Of a stretch of 64,000 bases of DNA, positions 51,217-59,057 are shown piece after piece; the first letter of the stretch is position 1, and every line of letters begins with the position of its first letter. This DNA is from Actinoplanes missouriensis 431 (lineage in GTDB: Bacteria > Actinomycetota > Actinomycetes > Mycobacteriales > Micromonosporaceae). Position numbers and translations under genes: made by a program. Below the pieces are notes generated by a model that was not told where the DNA came from, did no database searches, and saw only the letters and a list, made by a program, of their open reading frames with translations. Where the stretch lies: positions 5,580,001 through 5,644,000 of the forward strand of contig NC_017093.1 of assembly GCF_000284295.1 (NCBI RefSeq), in the 5' to 3' direction.

Positions 51217-52620
51217 CTACCAGCTGAAGAGCTCGGTGTGCACGCGAGCCGGCTTGACCCCCGCCTCGACCGCCGCCGCCCGTGCCGTCCCGGCCCACTG
51301 CTCCGGCCCGCAGATGTAGACGTGCGCGGCCGCGACCTGCGGCGCCACCTGCCGCAGCACGGCGGCGTCCGGCTGGCCGGCCAGGTTCGCCGGCAGCCAC
51401 GAGTCGCGGTCCGCCCGGCGCCCGGTCAGCGGGACGACCCGCACCCCGCGCTGCGCCGCGAACCACTCCAGCTCGCCGCGGAACGCCAGGTCCTCCTCGC
51501 TGCGGGCCCGGTAGATGAGCGTCGCCTCGCCACTGCGGTACGGCAGCTCCCCGAGCAGCGACAACAGGGGCGTGATCCCGATCCCGCAGGCCATCAGCAC
51601 GACCGGCCCGCCGGAGTAGGACTCCCCGGTCAGCTTCCCGTACGGCCCCTCGACCAGCACCCGGGTGCCGGGCTTCAGGGAGGCGATCCGCCCGCTGCCG
51701 TCCCCGGAGTTCTTCACGGTGATCCGCAACGAGTCCGGCTGCGGTGCGGCCGAGAGCGAGAAGGGGTTCGACCGGGTCCAGCCGGGCCCGTCCAGGAACC
51801 GCCAGTGGAAGAACTGCCCGGCCCGCACCGTCAGGCCGGTCAGGTTCTCGCCGGTCAGGTAGACCGAGGTCAGACCGGGCCCCTCCGGCACGACCCGGGT
51901 GACCACCAGGCGGTGCCACCAGTTGCGCCAGGCCGGCACGCCGAGGCGGTGGACGACGACGGCGACGAGCGCCACCGCGTACAGCGTCCACCAGTACGCG
52001 CGGGCGAGCGCCGAGCCGGTGAAGTCGGAGCCGGTCCAGATCTGGTGCGGCAGGGCCAGCCCGACGCCGAGGTAGGCGTAGAGGTGCAGGAGGTGCCAGG
52101 ACTCGTACCGCAGCCTGCGGCGCGCCTTACGGATCGAGGTGGCGACCACCAGCAGGAGCAGCAGCGTCCCGGCAGCGGCGAGCAGCATGCCGGGGTACGT
52201 CCGTACCAGGTCCCAGAACTGGGTGACAACGTTCGTGGTGCCGGCCGCGTACCCGATGGTGACCGTGACGATGTGCGCCAGCATCAACCAGAACGACGTG
52301 AAACCGGTCCACCGGTGCCAGCGGGCGAGCCGGTCCTGCCCGAACGCGCGCTCCACCATCGGGATCCGGGCCATCAGCAGCACCTGGATCAGCAGCAGGT
52401 CGGAGGCCCAGAGACCGGCGAGCCGGGCGACCGCGGTGATCGCGGCGGAGCCACCACCGGTGATCTCCCGCACCCCGCCGTTGCTGACCCAGAGCGCGGT
52501 CACGATCAGCAGGCTCAGCCCGGCGGCGACGCCACCGGCGTCCTTCCACCATCGCGGCGCGGCGCGAGGCCGGCGATGGGCAGCGCTTCGAGCATTTCCG
52601 GGTACGGCGGTGGTGGTCAT
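51217..52620 (-). CDS. Ferric-reductase-like transmembrane oxidoreductase
   Basis: 467 residues. About six helices with heme-ligand histidines in RWHRWTGFTSFWLMLAHIV and ESWHLLHLYAYLGVGLALPHQI form a ferric reductase-like domain. The cytoplasmic half has FAD motif RSNPFSLSAAP, GPYGKLTG and the NAD site VVLMACGIGITPLLSLL ... YICGPEQW. Electrons would move from NAD(P)H through FAD and two hemes across the membrane to iron, oxygen or the FMN protein. First gene of a four-gene operon with its own two-component system. Confidence 0.92.
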   Translation of the reverse strand: MTTTAVPGNARSAAHRRPRAAPRWWKDAGGVAAGLSLLIVTALWVSNGGVREITGGGSAAITAVARLAGLWASDLLLIQVLLMARIPMVERAFGQDRLARWHRWTGFTSFWLMLAHIVTVTIGYAAGTTNVVTQFWDLVRTYPGMLLAAAGTLLLLLVVATSIRKARRRLRYESWHLLHLYAYLGVGLALPHQIWTGSDFTGSALARAYWWTLYAVALVAVVVHRLGVPAWRNWWHRLVVTRVVPEGPGLTSVYLTGENLTGLTVRAGQFFHWRFLDGPGWTRSNPFSLSAAPQPDSLRITVKNSGDGSGRIASLKPGTRVLVEGPYGKLTGESYSGGPVVLMACGIGITPLLSLLGELPYRSGEATLIYRARSEEDLAFRGELEWFAAQRGVRVVPLTGRRADRDSWLPANLAGQPDAAVLRQVAPQVAAAHVYICGPEQWAGTARAAAVEAGVKPARVHTELFSW

Positions 52621-52663
52621 GCGCCAACCCTGACCGGACCGGATAAGAGGTGGTCAGGGCGAA

Positions 52664-52680
52664 CCTAAGGGTTGCCTAAG
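52664..52680 (-). promoter_or_regulatory. Phased direct repeats upstream of the reductase operon
   Basis: CCTAAG-ggttg-CCTAAG on the plus strand: two identical hexamers 11 bp apart, one helical turn, as OmpR-family regulators prefer. They lie 44-60 bp upstream of the reductase start and about 100 bp from the divergent DUF4956 gene. Control by the operon's own regulator is inference. Confidence 0.5.
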
Positions 52681-52778
52681 AACACCTTTCACCAACGCCT
52701 TACGCCCCTCACAGGGTCCCTACAGCTCTCTGGTGCGCAATGGGGAACACCCGATGAACAGAGCCTGAAGGACAGACT

Positions 52779-53375
52779 GTGACCACGTTGCTAGCCGCCG
52801 CGGTGGACCTCGCCGCGATCGCCCTCCTGACGTTCGGCGTCTATTTCCCCCGGCATCGCCGGCGCGACCTGGTGACCGCCTTCCTCGGCATCAACATCGG
52901 CGTCCTCGCGGTCGCGATCGTGCTCGGTTCGACGACCGTCGGCGCCGGCCTCGGCCTGGGTCTCTTCGGTGTCCTGTCGATCATCCGGCTGCGGTCCGAC
53001 GAGATCTCCCAGCACGAGATCGCGTACTACTTCGCGGCGCTCGGCCTGGGCCTGATCGCGGGACTCGGCGGCACGCCGGACTCGACCACCGCCGGCCTGA
53101 TGCTGCTGATCATCGTGGGGCTCTGGATCGGTGATCACCCGGCGCTGTTCCGGCGGTACCGCAATCAGCAACTGCGGCTCGACGTCGCGTACACCGACGA
53201 GGACGCGCTGCGCACGCACCTGGAGACGCTGCTCGGCGGCCGGGTGACGAGCATGGTGGTGCGCCAGGTCGACATGGTCAACGACAGCACGCTCGTCGAC
53301 GTCCGGTATGTGGCGCCGGCGGCCGGCCGCGCGCCGCAGGAGCCGGGACTGCGTCAGCGGGTGAACGCCGCATGA
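52779..53375 (+). CDS. DUF4956 membrane protein
   Basis: 198 residues, GTG start after AAGGA. Four helices, then a cytoplasmic tail. VYFPRHRRRDLVTAFLGINIGVLAVAIVL and GLGLFGVLSIIRLRSDEISQHEIAYYFAALGLGLI are the DUF4956 signature. The family is regularly encoded beside VTC-type polyphosphate polymerase domains, and the tail here overlaps that gene by 4 bp. A membrane partner of the polymerase is the usual inference. Confidence 0.93.
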   Translation: MTTLLAAAVDLAAIALLTFGVYFPRHRRRDLVTAFLGINIGVLAVAIVLGSTTVGAGLGLGLFGVLSIIRLRSDEISQHEIAYYFAALGLGLIAGLGGTPDSTTAGLMLLIIVGLWIGDHPALFRRYRNQQLRLDVAYTDEDALRTHLETLLGGRVTSMVVRQVDMVNDSTLVDVRYVAPAAGRAPQEPGLRQRVNAA

Positions 53376-54109
53376 TCGCCTTCGCCCCGATCTCCCTGGA
53401 CGAGCTGGTCGGCGAGGCGGCGCTGCTCACCCGCCTGGACCGCAAGTACCTGCTCCCGGCGGCCGGGCTGCCGGAACTGCTCAACCGGATGCCGTCCTCG
53501 GTGCGGATGCTGGAGATCGGCGGGCAGCGCTCGTTCGGCTACCGGTCGGTCTACTTCGACACCGCCGGCCTGGACAGCTATCTCGCGGCGGCGCACGGGC
53601 GCCGGCGGCGCTTCAAGGTACGCATCCGCACCTATTTGGACACCGGACTCGACTTCGTCGAGGTGAAGACGCGCGGCGCGCGGGGGGTCACGGTCAAGGA
53701 GCGCATTCCGTACGAGGGTGACGGGTCCCGTCTCGGCCCGGCCGGCCACCGGTACGCGCACACCGTGCTCGCCGACGCCGGGATCCCCGCCGAAGGGCTG
53801 GACTTCCACGCGGTGATGGCCACCTACTACCGGCGGACCACGCTCTACGTCCCGGAGACCGGCAGCCGGGTGACCCTCGACAGTGACCTGGCCTGGCAGC
53901 TCCCGGACGGCTCGACCACCCGGATGCCGGACTCGGTCGTGGTGGAGACGAAATCGGCGCGCGCCGCCTCGGACGTCGACCGCCTGCTCCGGTCGCTCGG
54001 GCACCGCCCGTGCCGCATCTCCAAGTACGCCACCGGCCTCGCCGCCCTGCGTCCCGATCTGCCCGCCAACAAGTGGCACGGCGTCCTGCGACGTCACTTC
54101 ACCTCCTGA
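53372..54109 (+). CDS. VTC domain polyphosphate polymerase-like protein
   Basis: 245 residues forming a tunnel fold. TRLDRKYLLP is the conserved K-Y-L entry motif, RSVYFDTAGLDSYLAAAHGRRRRFKVRIRTY the basic strand pair, VEVKTRGARGVTVKERI the metal/phosphate lysines and glutamates, and VVETKSARAASDVDRLL the closing strand. The yeast relative makes polyphosphate from ATP. Bacterial stand-alone versions are little studied. Coupled to DUF4956 upstream; the beta-helix lipoprotein starts 11 bp later. Confidence 0.92.
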   Translation: MIAFAPISLDELVGEAALLTRLDRKYLLPAAGLPELLNRMPSSVRMLEIGGQRSFGYRSVYFDTAGLDSYLAAAHGRRRRFKVRIRTYLDTGLDFVEVKTRGARGVTVKERIPYEGDGSRLGPAGHRYAHTVLADAGIPAEGLDFHAVMATYYRRTTLYVPETGSRVTLDSDLAWQLPDGSTTRMPDSVVVETKSARAASDVDRLLRSLGHRPCRISKYATGLAALRPDLPANKWHGVLRRHFTS

Positions 54110-54119
54110 GGGGTTCCCC

Positions 54120-55904
54120 ATGCGCCTGCGTAAGAAGATCGTCGCCGCGGTGAGCTCGGCCGTGCTGGCCGCCGCCATGATGGCCGGTTGTTCGAACTCC
54201 TCGTCGTCCTCCGCCGCGGCGGACACGACCGGCACCACCGCCGCCGTGGTGGCGTCCACGGTGGACGGCACGCAGGGCGCCGCGGTGGTGCTCGCGGCGA
54301 ACAAGGCCGTGCACACCGCCGCTTCGGCCGGCTCAGCCTCCGAGATCAGCCTCTCCGGATCGTCGGCTTCGTCCACGGCCTCCGGTGTCACGATCGACGG
54401 CTCCACCGTGACGATCACGGCCGCGGGCACATATCGGATATCGGGCTCCCTGACGGACGGGCAGATCGTGGTGAACGCCCCGGACGCCACCGTCACGCTG
54501 ATCCTCGACAACGCCTCGATCACCAGCTCGACCACCGCCGCGATCGCCGCCACCGAGGCCGAGCAACTGGTGATCGAGCTTGCCGGCGGCAGCACCAACA
54601 CGCTCGCCGACACTTCCACCTACGCCGAGGACGCCGACGTGAACGCTGCCCTGTTCAGCGCCGGTGACCTGACGATCACCGGCAGCGGCGCGCTCACCGT
54701 GACCGGCAACGGCAACGACGCGATCGCGAGCAAGGACGGGCTGCTGATCCGGTCCGGGACCATCACCGTGACCGCGAAGGACGACGGCATCCGCGGCAAG
54801 GACTACGTGGTGGTCGGCGGCGGGACGATCACGGTCGAGGCGGGCGGCGACGGGATCAAGGCCGACAACGACACCGACGCCGACTCCGGCTATGTCGCGA
54901 TCTCGTCGGGCACGCTCACGGTGACCGCGGGCGGCGACGGCGTGGACGCGGCCACCGACATCGTGGTCACCGACGGGGCGATCACGATCAGCTCCGGCGG
55001 CGGGCACACCGCGCAGGTGGCCGGCGACGCCTCGGCGAAGGGGCTCAAGTCCGGCGTCATCACGGTCCTCGAGGGTGGCACGGCCACGGTCGACGCCGCC
55101 GACGACGCGGTGCACAGCGACGGCGCGGTCCACTTCGCCGGCGCGACGGTCAGCGTGGCGAGCGGCGACGACGGGGTGCACGCGGAGGGCGCGCAGGTGA
55201 TCGACGGCGGCAGCCTCGAGGTCACGGCGGCCGTCGAGGGCCTGGAGGCGGCGGAGTTCGTGCTGAACGCGGGCGATGTGCACGTGGTCTCCAGCGACGA
55301 CGGCATCAACGGCGCCGGGGGCACCTCCACGCCCGACCAGGGCTTCGGCGGCGGGCCGGGCGGCGGCGAGACCGTCGGCGACTTCTCCGTCACCATCAAC
55401 GGTGGCACCCTGGTGATCGACGCCGAGGGCGACGGGCTCGACTCCAACGGCACCGCCGCGATCACCGGCGGGACCGTGGTGGTGAACGGGCCGCAGGGCA
55501 ACGGCAACGGCGCGCTCGACGTCAACGGCAGCTTCACGATCAGCGGCGGTGTCCTGCTCGCGGCCGGCAGCGCCGGCATGGTGGTCACGCCCGGTACCGA
55601 CTCGGCGCAGGGCTGGCTGTCCGCCACCCTGGACGACGCGGTCGCGGCCGGCACGACCATTCAGATCACCGACAGCGCGGGTACGGTCGTCGCCTCCTAC
55701 GTGACCAGTAAGGCTGTGCAGAACATCGTCTACTCGTCGCCGGCGATCACGTCCGGCGAGAAGTACACGGTCTCCGTCGGCGGGACCGCGAGCGGGGACA
55801 GCATCGGCGGGCTGGCCGCCTCCGGGTCGCTCGGCTCGGCCGGCACGGTCGCCACGGTGACCGCGGGCGAGGCCCCGGCGGGGGGCTTCGGTCGCCGGCG
55901 CTAG
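54120..55904 (+). CDS. Cthe_2159-like beta-helix lipoprotein (carbohydrate-binding domain)
   Basis: 594 residues. The signal ends in lipobox MMAGC, followed by a Ser/Ala-rich stretch. From about 75 on there are many short beta-helix rungs of the form S-G-T-L-T-V-T-A-x-x-D-G (GDGIKADNDTDADSGYVAISSGT, DDAVHSDGAVHF, DDGVHAEGA, DDGINGAGG), with Asp-rich turns likely to bind calcium. The founding protein binds plant polysaccharides. With DUF4956 and VTC upstream this is a recurrent triad whose joint role is unknown. Confidence 0.9.
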   Translation: MRLRKKIVAAVSSAVLAAAMMAGCSNSSSSSAAADTTGTTAAVVASTVDGTQGAAVVLAANKAVHTAASAGSASEISLSGSSASSTASGVTIDGSTVTITAAGTYRISGSLTDGQIVVNAPDATVTLILDNASITSSTTAAIAATEAEQLVIELAGGSTNTLADTSTYAEDADVNAALFSAGDLTITGSGALTVTGNGNDAIASKDGLLIRSGTITVTAKDDGIRGKDYVVVGGGTITVEAGGDGIKADNDTDADSGYVAISSGTLTVTAGGDGVDAATDIVVTDGAITISSGGGHTAQVAGDASAKGLKSGVITVLEGGTATVDAADDAVHSDGAVHFAGATVSVASGDDGVHAEGAQVIDGGSLEVTAAVEGLEAAEFVLNAGDVHVVSSDDGINGAGGTSTPDQGFGGGPGGGETVGDFSVTINGGTLVIDAEGDGLDSNGTAAITGGTVVVNGPQGNGNGALDVNGSFTISGGVLLAAGSAGMVVTPGTDSAQGWLSATLDDAVAAGTTIQITDSAGTVVASYVTSKAVQNIVYSSPAITSGEKYTVSVGGTASGDSIGGLAASGSLGSAGTVATVTAGEAPAGGFGRRR

Positions 55905-55910
55905 GATCAC

Positions 55911-55938
55911 AGGCCCCCGGGAAGATCACCGGGGGCCT
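55911..55938 (+). terminator. Terminator after the beta-helix lipoprotein gene
   Basis: A 10-bp perfect stem (AGGCCCCCGG with its complement), 8-base loop, followed by TCTCGTC, 6 bp after the stop codon. Confidence 0.88.
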
Positions 55939-56057
55939 TCTCGTCACTCTGCGTGTCCACATAGGATTACCTGAGTTCTGGAGAAGAGACGCCTGTCGCA
56001 GTACGATCGGCGCAGCCCGGCGCGTGGGCGCCGACGACCCCTGAAGGGTTGGCCGGG

Positions 56058-56927
56058 GTGACCGAGAACGACAACGGCGGGGCAACCGTGCGCCGGTTGC
56101 AGCTGGGCGCACATCTGCGTGCCCTGCGCCGCGCCAAAGGGGTGACCCGTGACGAGGCCGGGTACCGAATACGCGGCTCCGAGTCGAAGATCAGCCGGAT
56201 GGAGCTGGGCAAGGTCAGCTTCAAGGAACGCGACGTCACCGACCTCCTCAAGCTGTACGGCGTGGAGGACCCGGCCGAGCACCAGCGGGTCCTGGCCCTG
56301 GCCCGGGAGGCGAACACGCCCAGCTGGTGGCACGCGTACGGGGACGTCCTCGACACCTGGTTCCAGAACTACCTCGACCTGGAACAGGCCGCCGAACTGA
56401 TCCGCACCTACGAGGTCCAGTTCGTCCCCGGTCTGCTGCAGACCGACGCCTACGCCCGCGCGGTGATCCGCCTCGGGCACGACCACGCCGACCCCGGCGA
56501 GATCGACCGCCGGGCCCGGCTCCGGATGGCCCGCAAGCAGGTCCTCGCACGGCCGGACGCGCCGCGGCTCTGGGCGGTTCTCGACGAGGCGGTGCTGCGC
56601 CGGCCGATCGGCGGCCCCGAGGTGCTGCGCGAGCAGATCCAGTCGCTGCTCGACGTCTGCGACTCCCCCGCCGTACGGCTGCAGGTGATGCCGTTCGCCT
56701 CCGGTGGGCACGCGGCCGCCGGCGGCGCCTTCACCATCCTGCGGTTCCCGCACGAGAAACTGCCCGACGTGGTCTACATCGAACACCTCACCAGCGGGCT
56801 CTACCTGGAGCGGCGGGAAGAGGTCGACCACTACGCGGCGGCGTTCGGCCGGCTCTCGATCGAGGCGGAGCACCCGAGCCGTACCCCGGATCTGCTGCGC
56901 GCCATGCTGGCCGACATCGACTCCTAG
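56058..56927 (+). CDS. XRE-family regulator with DUF5753 domain
   Basis: 289 residues from a GTG nine bases after GAAGGG. The helix-turn-helix is at about 15-72 (LGAHLRALRRAKGVTRDEAGYRIRGSESKISRMELGKVSF). DUF5753 covers about 100-285 (YEVQFVPGLLQTDAYARAVI, LWAVLDEAVLRRPIGG, LQVMPFASGGHAAAGGAFTILRF). These actinomycete regulators often sit beside a small DUF397 gene; none is seen here. It stands between the lipoprotein terminator and the NAGPA gene, so it may regulate either. Confidence 0.93.
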   Translation: MTENDNGGATVRRLQLGAHLRALRRAKGVTRDEAGYRIRGSESKISRMELGKVSFKERDVTDLLKLYGVEDPAEHQRVLALAREANTPSWWHAYGDVLDTWFQNYLDLEQAAELIRTYEVQFVPGLLQTDAYARAVIRLGHDHADPGEIDRRARLRMARKQVLARPDAPRLWAVLDEAVLRRPIGGPEVLREQIQSLLDVCDSPAVRLQVMPFASGGHAAAGGAFTILRFPHEKLPDVVYIEHLTSGLYLERREEVDHYAAAFGRLSIEAEHPSRTPDLLRAMLADIDS

Positions 56928-56973
56928 GGTCACGCACAGACCCGCCACAAGGTAGCCCGTTTCACTGGGCCGC

Positions 56974-57930
56974 GTGACAGCCAATCCCGCAGCTCAGCGT
57001 CCTGCTCGCCGGTTCGGCCGGCGTGGTTTCCTGGCCGGCGGCCTCGGTGTGCTGGCGGCTGCCGCCGGCGGCGGCGCCTGGGCCCTCGACAGGTACGTCC
57101 TCGATCACGTCGAGGTGTCCGGCGCCTCCGCGATAGCCGCCCAGAACGTCTCCGTCGCGGAGGCGGCCGGCACCGGCACGGCGACCGCGACGACCTGGAC
57201 CAGCGACACGTCGACGATCGCGATCGAGACGGTGGCGACCGGCTCGGGCACCGGCAAGATCACCTACTTCGTGGCGGACGTCAAGGTCAGCGACGCGACG
57301 ATCGTCCGGTCGGCGTTCGCCAACGACCAGTTCGGCGAGAACATCGTCGCGAACCCGTCGGCGATCGCCGCCTCGGTGAACGCGGTCCTCGCGATCAACG
57401 GGGACTACTACGGGTTCCGGGACACCGGGATCGTGATCCGCAACGGGGTGAAGTTCCGCGACGCGGGCGCCCGGCAGGGGCTCGCGTTCTACGCCGACGG
57501 GTCGATGAAGCTCTACGACGAGACCGCCACCAGCGCCGACGAGCTGCTCGCGGCCGGCGTGTGGAACACCGTGTCGTTCGGTCCGGGACTCGTCGACGGC
57601 GGCCGGGTGATCGACGGGATCGACGGGATCGAGGTGGACACCAACTTCGGCAACCACTCGATCCAGGGGCAGCAGCCGCGCACCGGCGTCGGGCTGATCG
57701 ACGAGAACCACCTGCTCTTCATCGTGGTCGACGGACGCAGCCAGGGGTACAGCCGGGGCGTCACGATGCCGGAGTTCGCACAGATCTTCGCGGACCGGGG
57801 CGCGACCGTGGCGTACAACCTGGACGGCGGCGGCTCCTCGGCGATGATCTTCCGGGACGAGCTGGTCAACAACCCCCTCGGCAAGGGCCAGGAGCGGGGC
57901 ACCAGCGACATCCTGTACGTCGCGGGCTGA
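56974..57930 (+). CDS. Phosphodiester glycosidase (NAGPA/DUF2233) family protein, Tat-exported
   Basis: 318 residues. The signal has RFGRRGFLAGGLGVLAAAAGG, a twin-arginine motif. The catalytic domain shows VLAINGDYYGFRDTGIVIRNG, GLAFYADGSMKLYDE, FGPGLVDGGRV, GVGLIDENHLLFIVVDGRSQGYSRGVTMPEFAQIF and YNLDGGGSSAMIF. The mammalian relative removes N-acetylglucosamine from phosphodiester-linked mannose; bacterial members trim phosphodiester-linked sugars in cell-wall polymers or exopolysaccharide. The glycosyltransferase gene starts 6 bp later. Confidence 0.92.
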   Translation: MTANPAAQRPARRFGRRGFLAGGLGVLAAAAGGGAWALDRYVLDHVEVSGASAIAAQNVSVAEAAGTGTATATTWTSDTSTIAIETVATGSGTGKITYFVADVKVSDATIVRSAFANDQFGENIVANPSAIAASVNAVLAINGDYYGFRDTGIVIRNGVKFRDAGARQGLAFYADGSMKLYDETATSADELLAAGVWNTVSFGPGLVDGGRVIDGIDGIEVDTNFGNHSIQGQQPRTGVGLIDENHLLFIVVDGRSQGYSRGVTMPEFAQIFADRGATVAYNLDGGGSSAMIFRDELVNNPLGKGQERGTSDILYVAG

Positions 57931-57935
57931 GCGCG

Positions 57936-59006
57936 ATGATCGTCCTCATCCCGGCCTATCAGCCGGATCAGCGGCTCGTCGAACTCTGCCGGAGCCTCGG
58001 GCACTATCGGATCGTCGTCGTGGACGACGGGAGCGGCAGCGCGTACACCGCCGTCTTCAACGCCGCTCGCGCGGCCGGCGCCGACGTGCTCACGCTGGAC
58101 CACAACCGGGGCAAGGGGTTCGCCCTGAAGACCGGTTTTGCCCATATCGCGGCACGGCACCCCGGCCAGGACGTCGTGTGTGCGGACAGTGACGGCCAGC
58201 ATCGCCCGGACGACATCGCGGCGGTCGCCGGGCGGGTCGCGGTCACCGAGGCGGCGATGGTGCTCGGCGTGCGGCGCTTCACCGGGACCGTGCCGGCCCG
58301 CAGCCGGTTCGGCAACACCGTCACCCGGGGACTGTTCCGGCTCGTCACCGGCCGATCGGTGTCGGACACGCAGACCGGGTTGCGGGGATATCCGTCGTGG
58401 GTGCTGAAGTGGCTCGGGGACACGCCGGGCGACAGGTTCGAGTACGAGCTGCGGCTGTTGCTGCGGGCCGCCCGGGAGGACCTGGCGATCGAGGAGCTGG
58501 AGATCGCCACGGTGTACCTGGACGGCAACCGGTCATCGCATTTCCGGCCGCTGCAGGACTCGGTCCGCATCTACCGACCGCTGCTCGGCTCGGTCTTCGC
58601 CTTCGCCGGGTCGTCGCTGCTGGCGTTCGCGGTGGACGCCGCGCTGCTGGCCGTCCTCGTCACGGCGAGCGGGCACCTGATCGCCTCCGCGATCGCGGCC
58701 CGGCTGGTGAGCGCGACGCTGAACTACACGGTCAACCGGCGTACCGTCTTCGGTCCGGTCGCGCCGCACCGCAAGGCGGCGCCCCGGTACGCGGCGCTCG
58801 CGCTCCTCTCCCTCGCGGCCAATGTGGCGCTGCTGCGGGCGCTGGCCGGACTGTCCGGATCACTTCCGGTCGCGAAGCTGGTGACGGAGGTGTCGTTGTT
58901 CACCGCCGGCTTCGTGATCCAGAGGGCGTTCGTCTTCAGCCGCAACCGGGTCCGGACGGCGATCGCGCCACGACCGATGGCCGGAACGGGACTCCCATCA
59001 GGTTGA
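57936..59006 (+). CDS. Glycosyltransferase family 2 fused to GtrA-type membrane domain
   Basis: 356 residues. The GT2 domain at about 1-215 has VVVDDGSGS, DSDGQHRPDD (DXD-like) and GLRGYPSWVLKW; four helices of a GtrA domain fill about 220-345 (FAGSSLLAFAVDAALLAVLV, VSATLNYTVNRRTVF, FTAGFVIQRAFVF). Such fusions transfer a sugar to, and flip, polyprenyl-phosphate-linked sugars. The neighbouring glycosidase suggests work on the same surface glycan (inference). Confidence 0.93.
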   Translation: MIVLIPAYQPDQRLVELCRSLGHYRIVVVDDGSGSAYTAVFNAARAAGADVLTLDHNRGKGFALKTGFAHIAARHPGQDVVCADSDGQHRPDDIAAVAGRVAVTEAAMVLGVRRFTGTVPARSRFGNTVTRGLFRLVTGRSVSDTQTGLRGYPSWVLKWLGDTPGDRFEYELRLLLRAAREDLAIEELEIATVYLDGNRSSHFRPLQDSVRIYRPLLGSVFAFAGSSLLAFAVDAALLAVLVTASGHLIASAIAARLVSATLNYTVNRRTVFGPVAPHRKAAPRYAALALLSLAANVALLRALAGLSGSLPVAKLVTEVSLFTAGFVIQRAFVFSRNRVRTAIAPRPMAGTGLPSG

Positions 59007-59045
59007 CATCCGCTTCTCGCCGGGCGTCCGGTGTGCACACCGGCC

Positions 59046-59051
59046 TAGAAT
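59046..59051 (+). promoter_or_regulatory. -10 element for a leaderless NACHT transcript
   Basis: TAGAAT ends six bases before the ATG at 59058, with no ribosome binding site between. This spacing of TANNNT to the start codon is typical of leaderless actinobacterial genes. No -35 at normal spacing is obvious. Confidence 0.45.
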
Positions 59052-59057
59052 GTGTCG

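Noticed and set aside
59003..59051. TTGACA at 59003 as the -35 for the NACHT gene
   Set aside because: It is 37 bp from the TAGAAT -10, far beyond the normal 16-19 bp spacing, and overlaps the end of the previous gene.
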